From assembly GCA_001643675.2 (NCBI GenBank), contig LSRY02000010.1, positions 377,001-441,000 of the forward strand: 64,000 bases of DNA, in the 5' to 3' direction. The notes beneath the pieces were generated by a model. That model made no database searches and was not told the DNA's origin. It saw nothing but the letters and a program-made list of their open reading frames with translations. A program made the translations under genes and the position numbers. Below, one piece after another: positions 47,520 through 58,653 of this stretch. Source of the DNA: Monocercomonoides exilis (lineage: Eukaryota; Preaxostyla; Oxymonadida; Polymastigidae). How positions within the stretch are numbered: the first letter of the stretch is position 1; every line of letters starts with the position of its first letter.

Positions 47520-47817
47520 AAGTGCAAAGAGAAGAGTCAGACTGGTCCATACAGCGTGTGGCGAGCTGATTTGCTCTGCTGGATCAGTAGAAGAGCGGGA
47601 GGCAGAGCAGAGTGCACGCAGTTTTCTTTTCCACGCCTCGTGAAAGCGAGAGTGGTTTTTCTTTCTGCTCCGTTTTTAACTTTCGCCTCACCGGATCCCT
47701 GCACAGCCTGCAGGAGGGAGCTCCGAGGGGTATGCCCCCTGCCCTCTGGTCTTCGAGACCATGGCAAAAGGCGAAGTCGGTGGTGAAGTGGAGCGGACAA
47801 TGCATTATTTTTTTTTA
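47520..47817 (+). ncRNA. Candidate structured RNA, GC-rich, ends in T run
   Basis: This GC-rich block stands out from AT-rich surroundings and has several strong local hairpins in order: TGCTCTGC/GCAGAGCA (about 47574-47610), CTCG/CGAG around TGAAAG (near 47638), GAGGG/CCCTC enclosing AGGGG-TATG-CCCC (about 47713-47755), and GGTCT/AGACC (about 47748-47762). It ends at a T9-10 tract near 47808, like a Pol III terminator. I could not match it to SRP, RNase P, U-snRNA or tRNA signatures. ORFs on both strands are possible but have no recognisable domain. It may instead belong to the flank of the retroelement. Confidence 0.3.
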
Positions 47818-49620
47818 ATGTTATTGTTTTGTTTTTTCATCTCGCCCTTTTTTCCACGTCATTGGGGAGGGCGAAGTTTTTCACTTAAACCACCCACATT
47901 TTCAATCAATACTCATAATCTCGGAACAAACCTGTCTCACTGCGTTTTTATTAATTTTTCAACAACCAACTTTTATTTTGAATTGTTGTTTGAATAAAGA
48001 AAAAGTCAATAATCAGAATTAAAGATTAAATAATATTTCGTAATCTTTGATAGGAGGACGGGCTAGCTCCTCTATCTCTGATCAGTGCCTCCACTGAGGA
48101 GATTTGGAAATAGCAACCTGGTTCATTAAGTCAGAAAAAAAATTGTTTGTCATTTCAACAAATAAATAAAATTTATGACTTTAATAGAATGAAAACAAGT
48201 CTTCAATAATTTCTTCAGCTGACACAGTTTCACAAAATCCTTGTTCTATATGCGATTCTCAGGAGCTACAGTAAACAGAGAATATGGTGTCGAGGCGATA
48301 AAAGCTAATGATCATAAATGATTCGATCTCGTCTTTTCTCTCTTAATTCTTCCAATGAATAATTCTTTGACTTCCTTCTCCATCTGCTGCTTCTTTTTCT
48401 TTCATTTCTGCCTGCTTCATCAAAATTCTCCTTTCGAAAATGCTGATGATGCTATCTTCTTTCACATCTAACACCATGCCTGCCTCCGCCAGGCTAATCA
48501 TCACGCTCTTCTCTATTGAAATCACCAATCGAACCATGAACAGAATCACATCAGCACAGCATTATCAACTAAAACTGCTTGTGAAATGTTCCACCTGAAG
48601 GCTAAGATAAACTGTTCTGGCAATTAAGTGAGAGAGCGAATGAGTAGGATGATGAAGAGACGAGTATTTTGTTAGCGAGTCCCTTGTCGCTTCTGTGAAA
48701 GAGCCCTTGTTCGCCTTCATGGGAAACATCACTCAGAAAGACAACTCGGTTGTTGGACATGACAGAACAGAAGCATTCGATGATTGGAATGTCGATTTGT
48801 TTATATTTCTCTACGAGAATACAGCTGACAATGAATACGTGGATGGTCATCTTGGTATCAAAGCAATGTATTGCTGGCTATCAAAGATGTCCTGCAAGAG
48901 GACACACGATGCGACGGGTCTTCTGAAGAAGGAGAAGAACGTTGGTAAATATTATTGAATGTGCAGACAAATAGTGAATTTATGTGCGAGTGACGGCAAA
49001 GTCGAAGAAAGTTGTGGAGATGGCACAAACACAAAAAATAAGAAATTGCCTCAAAAACACTTTTGATGGATAAATCATCACATGTCTGCTGTAAATTCTG
49101 CTGTTTCATAGAAATTCCTTTTTAAAAATGAATTTTCCTCTAAATCGCTTTCCTTCATCGTCTCATCTTTGATCGCATGTTGAAGGCTCGTAACATTGTT
49201 AAAATCTGAAGTAGATCATCTAACATGGCAAAATAGTCCTCCTTTTTTATTGAACGCCATCTGACAGACTTTTTCTTGGCTAAATATAGAATCATTTCGT
49301 TGCTATGTAAGGTCTGACTTAAATTCTTTGAAAGAGCGAATATTCATTTTGCGATTATGAATAGAAAATTGATGACAATGTTTGACTTTGAATTCCACGG
49401 GAGTTGCATCAGAAAAAAATTAAAACATTTTTGTTGCTCATTGAAGAAGGCATTGAAGAAGAACATAACGAGAATGAAAAGACTGATTTTGGCCAAATAG
49501 GCTTTTTATCACAAATAACATGAATGGAAAAATAAATCATTCAGTTTGTGATTTGTCGAGAAGAAGAAATGCAAATGAAGCAATTTTTGGCTCATACGGC
49601 TTTTCCGTTGATTGATTCGC
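47818..49620. other. Intergenic, possible decayed gene pieces
   Basis: Mostly AT-rich. A 68-codon minus-strand ORF (48343-48549) and an 87-codon plus-strand ORF (48695-48958, PLFAFMGNITQKDNSVVG) have plausible composition. The latter faintly recalls an armadillo-type repeat, but neither is supported enough to call. A small GC-richer block with inverted ctcct/aggag words lies at 48050-48110. Confidence 0.35.
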
Positions 49621-49685
49621 TTCAATGGATATGAAGATCGAAGCTCTTATTCAACTCGAAATAGGTTTAATCATCAAAAAAGTTG

Positions 49686-50112
49686 GAGAAGAAGAAGAAT
49701 TTGAAGAAGAAGAGGAAGAAGAGGAAGAAGAGGAAGAAGAGGAAGAAGAGGAAGAAGAGGAAGAAGAGGAAGAAGAGGAAGAAGAGGAAGAAGAGGAAGA
49801 AGAGGAAGAAGAGGAAGAAGAGGAAGAAGAGGAAGAAGAGGAAGAAGAGGAAGAAGAGGAAGAAGAGGAAGAAGAGGAAGAAGAGGAAGAGGAAGAGGAA
49901 GAGGAAGAGGAAGAGGAAGAGGAAGAGGAAGAGGAAGAGGAAGAGGAAGAGGAAGAGGAAGAGGAAGAGGAAGAGGAAGAGGAAGAGGAAGAGGAAGAAG
50001 AGGAAGAAGAGGAAGAGGAAGAGGAAGAAGAGGAAGAAGAGGAAAAGGAAGAGGAAGAAGAGGAAGAGGAAGAGGAAGAAGATAAGAAGAAGAAGAAGAT
50101 AATGATGATGAT
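49686..50112. repeat. (GAAGAAGAG)n/(GAAGAG)n polypurine microsatellite, about 420 bp
   Basis: Near-perfect GAA/GAG arrays with two internal period changes (nine-base units, then six-base units, then mixed), ending in GAT units. The poly-Glu, poly-Ser and Lys/Arg ORFs across it are artefacts of the repeat. Confidence 0.95.
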
Positions 50113-50479
50113 GATGAAATGATCTTTTATCGAATTATTTTTAAAGTGGCTTGTATCCATCCAATTGTGTGATCTGAAGAATATCATTTCAATCATTTAT
50201 TCCGTTCAAGAATTGCTTTGATAATATGCTCTTTTCATCTGAACCTCTTTCATCTTCCAAATAAAAAAGTCAGAGGAAATCTCCATTTTGAGTTGCGCGT
50301 TTTCTGATCGGATTTTTTCGACTCGAAATCACCTCTTTTGTTATTTAATTTTGCTGCATATTGTAATAGAATGAATATACGTTTTGTGCTTCCAAAAAGA
50401 TAATAAAAGATGACAATTGGCCCTGGATTTATCGGGAGCCGAATGAAACAAGTGTGAAAACATTTGTTGTTTCTAATCA

Positions 50480-50748
50480 AGGAAGAAGAAGAAGGTGAAG
50501 AAGAAGGTGAAGAAGAAGGTGAAGAAGAAGGTGAAGAAGAAGAAGAAGGAGAAGGAGAAGGAGAAGGTGAAGAAGAAGGAGAAGGAGAAGGAGAAGGAGA
50601 AGGTGAAGGTGAAGGTGAAGGTGAAGAAGAAGAAGAAGAAGAAGAAGAAGAAGGAGAAGGTGAAGGTGAAGGTGAAGAAGAAGGAGAAGGTGAAGGTGAA
50701 GGTGAAGAAGAAGGAGAAGGAGAAGATGATGATGATGATGATGATGAA
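50480..50748. repeat. (GAAGGT/GAAGGA/GAAGAA)n microsatellite
   Basis: About 270 bp of GAA, GGT and GGA triplets ending in a GAT run. Purine-rich on the plus strand like its neighbour. Confidence 0.95.
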
Positions 50749-50799
50749 GCTTGTGCTGAATGATCAGAATGCAACACAATAACAGCACTCACAAACCAA

Positions 50800-50819
50800 A
50801 TTCTTGCAGCAACAGAATT

Positions 50820-50864
<45 letters not shown>

Positions 50865-51447
50865 GAAATGGAATGAAATGAGTTGGAAGGAGCTCTTCTG
50901 GAGGAAGTTGAACGACAAATGTGGACAAGACTCATTTGAAGAAAATGAAGAAATGATGAATCGATTCGAATTTCATAACAGCCAACAGCAGCAACAGACA
51001 GCAGTTTCATTGTGTGTTGCAACATGAGAATATGATGGCTATTCAAACAACAAAATTCTCAAATAAGAAGAAGGTCTTCTTTTCATCAACAAAGTTAAAA
51101 AAAAATATCATCAATGAAGAGATCGAAGGAGAAGGAGAAGGAGAAGAAAATGTGTATTCTTCAAAAATGCTGCTTGAACTGAAATTTCTCTGAGAATGAT
51201 GCACAACATGAAAAAAAAAAGCTGTTCTTTGGAATGGAAATAAAAAGATATAAAATAAAAATAATTGGTTTTGCATTTATTTAAAAAATTCCTCAAAAGA
51301 ACACACCTGTCCTTTCTATCGCAAATGCAGAGGATTGTCCAATCACAAATTCTGTAAATCTCCTTTTCCATTGTTTCTCAGTGCTTCTTTCTCCATCATC
51401 CTTTATTCCCACATAAATATCCTGCTTTCAATGTTATCATCAACTTT
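50800..51447 (+). repeat. Segment B2, second copy of the diverged duplication
   Basis: Same orientation and order of conserved words as B1. It starts with a ttgcag-cag acceptor-like site, then a (GAAA)n tract at 50821-50866, a KLNDKCGQDSFEENEEM-coding stretch corresponding to ELNDKGEQNSSAEKADV in B1, the block with caaacaacaa and attctcaaat, and atcatcaatgaagaga. It has a stop at 51027 in the longest frame. Confidence 0.65.
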
Positions 51448-52120
51448 TTTCTGAAAAAAATACTCCGAATTTTATTCTTTCCAATAACTGTCCAATTGTT
51501 GTCATTCCATTTCGCTCTCAACAAAATGCTTTGAAATCGAATTTATTTTCATCCCCTCTCCCAACTGAATACAAAAAATTTGCAATTCCCATCTGCTGAT
51601 TGCATTTTGGCGCCAGCACTCTTCTGATATTCTCCTCAGAAAAACAAAAAAATGGACATTTTATGTAATTAATCAGATTCTTGGACTCTGAAAAGATGAT
51701 TATAAAAGCATCTTCTCAACAAACAGGAACAATAAAAAATGCAAACATCAACTTTTTTGTATGTAATTTTGGAAAATGAATTTCCTTCAAAGATGCTTTT
51801 CATAAAAACCATCTCGCACAATTCCATCATTGATGCCTCTCCGTCGCTGTCTCGTGCAGCCTCTCAAAATAATATCGCCCATTCCGTTGAAAATATTTGT
51901 TCTCCATCTCTCATTTTTTAGCAAGGAATGTTTTTGTTCTTTCAAATCTGATGATCAGAATATCCATTACTGCAAACAAGAAAAAAGATTTATAGCTTTT
52001 TCTTTCTTTCTTTGTAACGGCTTGCCAAATATCACTAACAACGCAGAATGGTATGACAACTTATGCTTTCATGTAGACCTATGCGACACGACTTGCTATT
52101 TTTTGTTGCTGTCGGTCACC

Positions 52121-52157
<37 letters not shown>

Positions 52158-52814
52158 ATAAGACGATTGTTTAATTAATATAAAATCAAAAGCACTTAAA
52201 ATAATATGAAATAATTATTAAAATGAACATATATTGTTCTTTTTAAATAAGAGACAACTTTTGATCGAGAAATCCATAATAGCATTAAATGAATACTTAA
52301 ACAATAATTTTTTTGGATGCACTGTTTGTAATACCTAAACAAAGAAGAACGGTATCATAATTAATTATTCATTAACCAAGCAAGCTTTTATTTCTGTAAA
52401 TGTTTGCTAATCGAACATATTCAAAAACAACAATAAAGTTTTTATATGGTATTGTTTTTTTAACTACGATATTCATTTTGCAGATAAAGAAGTGACTCTA
52501 TTGAGAAATGCAATGGTTTGAAGTTTAAGATGAATTTGAATTCTTGATGATTGAATATTTTTCTTATATTTTTTAAAGAATTGTTATCTGAGACATAATG
52601 TTGCGCAGAATTAGAACAGAGATAAAAAATCAAAGTGATGTGTATACTCATGAAAGAGATGGATAAAGAAGAATTGAATTTCATATTATCAGAAGAAATG
52701 CACAATGAAATCAAAATGTGTTTTAAGAAAAGAAAATGTGGATGAAAATTGCATGTTTGTTACAGAAGCAAGCTGGATAGCACAAAAAGATGAATTTTAT
52801 TATTATTATTTTTA
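51448..52814. other. AT-rich intergenic
   Basis: No supported gene. It contains a 29-nt A run at 52127-52155. Sequence from about 52660 (EMDKEELNFILSEEMHNEI in one frame) may be a remnant of the 5' part of family A copy A6. Confidence 0.4.
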
Positions 52815-53722
52815 GAAAAATCTTCATTAAACGAAAGATTTGAGAAGAAGATAATTGAAGAAGAAAAGGAGATTACTAAAAAAAGAAGCGATAATAGCTT
52901 TGCTGGCTTTAAAAAATATTTGGAGTTATGAATGAGCATTTTTGTTTCATTTTTGAAATCATTGAAGCTTTTTCTAATATTTTTTGATTAGCGTATTGAA
53001 AAAGAATTGTGCTCAAATAAAATTACAAGGATTATCAAATATCAACAAGAGAATCAGAATCCTGTGCGACTATCCTTTCAATCAGCTTGGCGGTTTTTGA
53101 TTGAAAGATTGGAAGATAACAAACATTTTGATGAAGTTGTTGTAAATGAGCTTCGTTTTGTGAGAGAAGCAAGAAGAGAGTTAGAAGATATTCCAAAGTG
53201 TGTGGATTGGAAGAGAAAAAAAGAAGAAGGAGGAAAAAAGAAATCGAAAGAAATGCTTATAAAAAGGAAACGGCTCAGAGATGTTTTTGCTTTCTTAACC
53301 TTGTGTTTATTAAGGAATGAAAAGCATGTTGTACTGATGAGAAGTATTGTTCAGTTATTTCAAGCATGAAGAGAAAATTACAAAGAAACAAGCTTTCAAT
53401 GCTCAAATACAACAAGAGAAGCAGCGGAAGAGGGGAAGATAGAGATCGTTAACTTGTAGAAGGAAAATGCAATTATCCGTTTTCAGAGGAAATGAATCAA
53501 TCAACCTTGTTCGATGGAGTTTTATATGAATGCTTATATTTCATTTTGGACATTGCTGTGAGAGTGTAAGAAAAAATATATAAAGAAGCCAACGGAGCTG
53601 AATGAAAATTTGTCAAAATGAAGGTGCTTAAAAAGATGGAAGAAGAAGGATGCTACGATAAAATCACAAGAATGTTGGAAAATTTTCATTTCTTGGAAAG
53701 GACAATAATTATGATTGATCAT
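52815..53722 (+). pseudogene. Family A copy A6, truncated
   Basis: Exon-2 homology is reduced to a short piece (SLNERFEKKIIEEEKE) that jumps to the exon end. Exon 3 from about 53008 is clear (ITRIIKYQQENQNPVRLSFQ, VVVNELRFVREARRELEDI, CVDWKRKKEEGG, VLMRSIVQLFQA) and stops at 53367-53369. Beyond that, only out-of-frame matches to the C-terminus remain (KMEEEGCYDKI near 53635). The missing middle of exon 2 indicates an internal deletion. Confidence 0.72.
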
Positions 53723-53844
53723 TGAACATTACCAATTTTTTTGTGGTCATCAACGAAAATGTTAAAATTCTTGTGAAACAATATGTTTGTGAGTAGATAT
53801 CATTACGTAATATGTGAAACATGCACGTTTGACGATTTCAATGT

Positions 53845-53845
<1 letters not shown>

Positions 53846-53908
<63 letters not shown>
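53846..53908. repeat. Homopolymer T63
   Basis: Uninterrupted run of 63 T on the plus strand. Its length in the assembly may be inexact. Confidence 0.97.
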
Positions 53909-53911
<3 letters not shown>

Positions 53912-55346
53912 TATTTCTAAAGAATGAAGTGAAACATTAACCGTTGAACTCAAAAACAAATGATATACAAGCTTTAACTACAAAACGGTTTTCTTTTTCT
54001 GAGAACTGCTTCAAATAACTTGCTGCTTTTATCAAAATCAAAAAAAAACAATTATGAATACTATGTTTTTCGTCTCATCTTTTCCAGTTGCGTCTTCTTT
54101 TCTCCGATAATTATTTCATTCCATTCTTCGAACTTTCCTCAACTGTTTTCAGCTGCAAAACTTTCTTTCAGCTGTTTCCTCAATTTTCTATTTTCATCGT
54201 GTTTTCAATAAACAAATTGATTGAGTGAAATTAAGAAAGAAAACAGAAATTTAATGATGAACCAGAGCAAAAAGAAAAAATCGAAGTGCTCTAAAAATCA
54301 ACTGACTATGTGGAAAAATACAAAAAACAGTTCAATGGTTGTAAGGAAAAAAATGAGTTTTTCTTCGGTTTCAAAAAATAATAACTTCTTAAAAGGAAAA
54401 CATAGCAAATGTTATAATCCAGCGACACATGTGGTCATTTGGTATTCAAACACAATAAATCATAATTAACGTTGAGGAGTGAAGCCACAAATTGCAAAAT
54501 TCATTCATTCGTGAAAATAATTCTTATCACTTTAATAAGAATACACATTTGATTCGTTCCACATAGAATATTCATATTTTTCTCCATTTTGATAAATAAG
54601 ACTCTTGTGATTGCTCTTCAAAACGATCTATTTTCATCTGAATTTTTGTTGTTGATCATGACAGAACCTCGAAACCTCAAGCGTTTTCAGTCTAGAAATA
54701 TATAATTAGTTCTTTCTATATTTGAATATTTGCAACATTTAAAGCATTAAACACAACAAGAAAATCAAACAGTGAATAATAAAATAGTGAACAATCGAGC
54801 TTCCTCTAACAAACCGCTTGTTTGAATCAAAATTTTACTGCTATTTTCATTTTATGTCGAATTTTTGTATGTCTAAATTTGCTTTTTTCACTGAAAAATG
54901 AAGGTTCAATAAATGAAAATGAAAAGTTATGGTATTAACTGACAAAAAAAGAAAACTGAGTTGCTTCAAAAGCAAAATAACAAATTTAGTTATTCTGTTG
55001 CTTTTTGGAACCTGTTTGTTTCATTGACAAAATTGAATGTCAGTGACGGAAGTGACTTCCAGTGGCACAAAAATTTCCATATTTCACTGATCTTGTCAGT
55101 GAAAAATATATTTTGGTAATTTTAATGAATTGAATTTGCAAAAAATAAAATGTTTTGATCATGAAAATAAATATCTTGTCGGTCACCTGTGTCAGTTACT
55201 GGCAAAAATTGCCACTTGTCGCACAGGTCTACTTTCATGATTATTTCGAGCTTTTGTTTTGCACATATTTCTTCTTTCCAATGGTATATGAATTCAAATC
55301 AAATGACAAATTTTCGTTGTTTTCTGTCTGCAATGTGCTTTCAAAA
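53909..55346. other. AT-rich intergenic
   Basis: No supported gene. An ORF at 54221-54469 is Lys/Asn/Ser-rich and chance-like. Around 55180-55245 a short block resembles, in opposite orientation, sequence at 52040-52115 (shared cgcacaggtctac-like core), possibly a small dispersed repeat. Confidence 0.4.
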
Positions 55347-56762
55347 ATGCAGACAACGAGTAGAATCAAAAGGTTTAATGGTTTGTGCTCATTATTGTAT
55401 TTAAATTCATGAAAATTGATATCTTTTTTCTTTTTTTTATATCAGAATTGCTTTGTGAACTTGAACATTGCAATGAAGATGAGCAGAGAAAGAAAATCGG
55501 AGAAATGAATGAAATAGTTGATAGAATGAGTGAAGACGAACATAAATCTGTTTTCACAGAAGAACTGTTCAACAAAATAGAAAAAATGATTGAAGAAAAG
55601 AAAATGTCGACAGAGAATGCAATTTTGTTTCTGAAGCATATTGGATATTGCAATGTGCTGAAAAACGTGTGGAATCCATGCTTTGATTCGTCTTCACTTG
55701 GAGAAAGATTTAAAAAGATGATTGAAAATGAAGTCAAGAAAAAAGAAAAAAAGAACGAAAGACTTTTGGTTGATCTTTGCGAATGTTTTGTTTTTATTTG
55801 CATTTCTAATCTTTCAATATTGCTTTCAATTTGTTTGCCATGCCTTCTGAAAGCTGCATTGAAGAAAGAGAGAAACGAGGAGACTCAAAAAGAAGTGGAA
55901 ATAGCATTACTGGCTTTGAGCAGGATCGGTAATTTTTATGTTTGAACATTTATATTTTTATTTTGACATTGTTGATTTTTCTTTCCTCTTTTTTAAAAAG
56001 AAAATCTAACAAAAACTGTACTTGAAGGAAATCAAAGAAATTTTCGAATATCATCAGGAGCATCACAACCTCACTCAGCTTGCCTATCAGTCTGCATGGG
56101 AATTTTTGATTTATCAATTTTTTGTTGACAATAGATTGGAAGATACTGTTGCGAATGAGCTGCATTTTGTCGGAGAAGCAGCAAGAGAACTGGAAGAGCT
56201 GGCAAGATGCATTGACTGGAAGAAAAAAGAGGAAATGAACAAAGAAGAAGCGAAAGAAGAATTTGCTTTAACGAAATGGGACGAAACAATCGTGATTTAT
56301 TTCTTCAGATGCGAATTGTGGAACGAAGAACTTGTTGAGCTTTTCAGAAGCATGGTTAGAGTATTTCGAGCAGCAAGAGAAAATAAAAGAGAAATTAGTT
56401 ACAAGTGCATTTATACCTTGAGAAATGCAGCAGAAAGGAGAGTTGTGAAAGTTGAAGACTTGCTGAAAGGAGAAGCTGTTGATGCTGTTTTGGAAGAGAT
56501 CCAGAGACAAACATTGAATGAAGGCAGGACAAATGAATGCTTTCAATTCTTTATGAATGTTTCAAGGAAATTGAAAGAAAAGACGGATAACAAAATGGAA
56601 GAAGAGGAAAGAAGATCAACAAAAATGGAGATATTCGAAAAGCTGGAAGAAGAAGGATATGAAGATACCATCACCAGCTTTCATAAAATATTTGATTTTC
56701 TTTACGGAAGATATTGTCGTGGATTAACGTTGAAAATTTCTGATTATCTTGTGAATGCTTGA
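55347..56762 (+). CDS. Family A copy A3, most intact member
   Basis: I do not recognise the function. Exon 1 is 55347-55380 (34 nt, MQTTSRIKRFN plus one base). Intron 1 is 55381-55445 (65 nt, GTTTGT...CAG). Exon 2 is 55446-55939 (LLCELEHCNEDEQRKKIGEM, then KMIEEKKMSTENAILFLKH). Intron 2 starts at 55940 (GTTTGA). By alignment with the paralogs its acceptor is 56000, which puts an in-frame TAA at 56007-56009. If the next AG (56027) is used instead, the protein is open at about 420 aa. Exon 3 ends with EYHQEHHNLTQLAYQSAWEF, CIDWKKKEEMNKEEAKEEF and LEEEGYEDTITSFHK. The composition is helical and Lys/Glu-rich, with no membrane segment, suggesting a soluble helical scaffold. It is either a functional gene using a shifted acceptor or a young pseudogene. 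Confidence 0.65.
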
Positions 56763-58653
56763 GGAAATGAAATTCCTCGAATTTTTTGATTCAAAATATT
56801 TATTTTTCTTTTTATCATTTCGTGAAATTGAAAATAATCATTTGAGTATATTTAAATTTTTATTTTTGTTTCGCTTCATTTGATGAACAGATTAAATTTT
56901 TGAATGTCCTTTTTTGTTGCTGTTTCTTGAAGTGAATAAGTGTGTGGATGAAAAATGATTTGCTGTTTTTCAAAGAGAATAACAAACAAATGAAAATTTT
57001 CCTTGAAGCAATTTTGTTGCTCATTTGTATTTTCTTACTCCAGAAAAAATGTTTATTTCTTAAAGAAAAAAGAAATGAGAAGAATATTGAAAATGAAAGA
57101 ATTTTTTTTGAATTTTCACAGAATCACATAAATGAATGAGTGAGGAAAATTAACAATTGCCTCTCTCTATCATTTTCAAAGTGCAAAATCAAAAAATGTT
57201 TGTTTTCTTTTTTATTCACTGATTTTTTTTCTTTTTTTAGCATTTTTTCAGATAAATAAGAAACACCTTATAAATAACTCATCGCTTCGATTATTTGTGT
57301 TTCTCAAAGCGTTTTATCCAAATTCGCAAATGTGAAATATTGTTAAATATAATTATGATAAAATACACAAAAAATAAAACTCAAGAAAACAAATATAAAT
57401 TGATAATATGAATTAAACTATTCATAATTGGAATAAAAAAAAGCCGAAATATGTTTTTAAATCGCAAATTGATAAATACCATAAATAACGATTGAATTCC
57501 TTGTATTTTTTATTTACGCTGCTCATCAGGATTATGTGATCCTGATGATGCTTTTTTATTTTTTTGAAATAAAAGCAAAAGTCTGAAGCAAAAATCTATC
57601 GATCAGTAAATTTCTAAATGATATTAAAGATTTATCGGTTTTTGTTTTAAAAAAAAGAGTTGATCAATATTAAAAAATGTTTATTTTCATATTTGGCAGG
57701 AAATTATTTTCAAAAAAAAATGTGATCCGGAAAAAAGGTTAATTTGCGAATGATAAAAGCATAAATACAAAAAAAGAAATTAAATACAAACAAAACAAAA
57801 TGACAAGAATTACAAAGTGCTCGATTCAAAAGAAAATACATTTACTGCGCGATCAAGGATAAGGAAGAAACGAAATTGCTTGTTTATTGAATATTTCTGT
57901 CAATACTGCTAAAAAAATATTTAAAAGCAAACCTTATGCAATCAAAACGGTACGTCAGGCACAAAATTGGAAGGCCGCTTATTCGGCATAGGTGTATTTA
58001 AGGTCCTTTTCCAATTCTTGGTTATTCTTAAAAATATTACAATAAATATAAAGCAGATTTAATAATAAAACATTTGTATGGACTGGAATTTTGAAATTCT
58101 ATTTGATCCTTGAGAAAAATCTATTTTCAAAAATCTCCCATAAATCTGAGTAATTTTTTAAATTTTGATAAAAATAGATAATTTCGAAATAAAAAGTGGA
58201 TAAAAGGTTATTAATTATTATATGCTATTATTATATTAATGATTTTTCAAAAAATAAAACATTGAGAAAAATAAATTAAAAAATGTAAATATTTTGATCA
58301 ATTCCACAATCATGTTTTTAAAACCAAAATATAAAAATTTGCTTTCTTTCGTCAAGAATTGAACCTCCGCTTATGAACATAAGACAAATCAAATATATCA
58401 ATAAAGTTTTAAAGTGTGCGCAGAATGATTATTAATATTTCATTCGATCCTTAATGAATTTTGATTTTGATTTTAAAGATGAATATTCTAGTGCAGATGG
58501 AGGATAATCTTATTGGACGACGGAAAATATAATTAAAATATCATTATTAAATCGTTTGAATGAATTTTTTTAATGATTGACAATATTTAATCATTTATTC
58601 AAATTTTTAAAATTGAATTTCATATATTTTATTTTTTTAAAGATGAATGTTGA
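56763..58653. other. AT-rich intergenic upstream of the beta-helix gene
   Basis: No supported gene. It contains two hairpins: a perfect 10-bp stem at 57523-57548 and a nested pair at 57965-58016. Missing upstream exons of the beta-helix gene would be expected here, but I could not find beta-helix Gly-Gly repeats in any frame. Confidence 0.4.
57523..57548. other. Perfect 10-bp stem-loop
   Basis: tCATCAGGAT, loop tatgtg, ATCCTGATGa, followed by a T-rich stretch. It may be an RNA 3'-end or terminator-like hairpin, or chance. Confidence 0.4.

Noticed and set aside
49625-50122. 165-codon poly-Glu ORF and the 181-codon poly-Ser ORF opposite it
   Set aside because: Both are translations of the GAA/GAG microsatellite; open frames occur in all phases.
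50250-50918. 222-codon Ser/Pro-rich minus-strand ORF
   Set aside because: It is the reverse reading of GAAGGT/GAAGGA and GAAA repeats, with no unique protein sequence.
58325-58360. tRNA-like word ttcaattc on the minus strand
   Set aside because: No pairing T-stem, anticodon arm or acceptor stem could be drawn around it.
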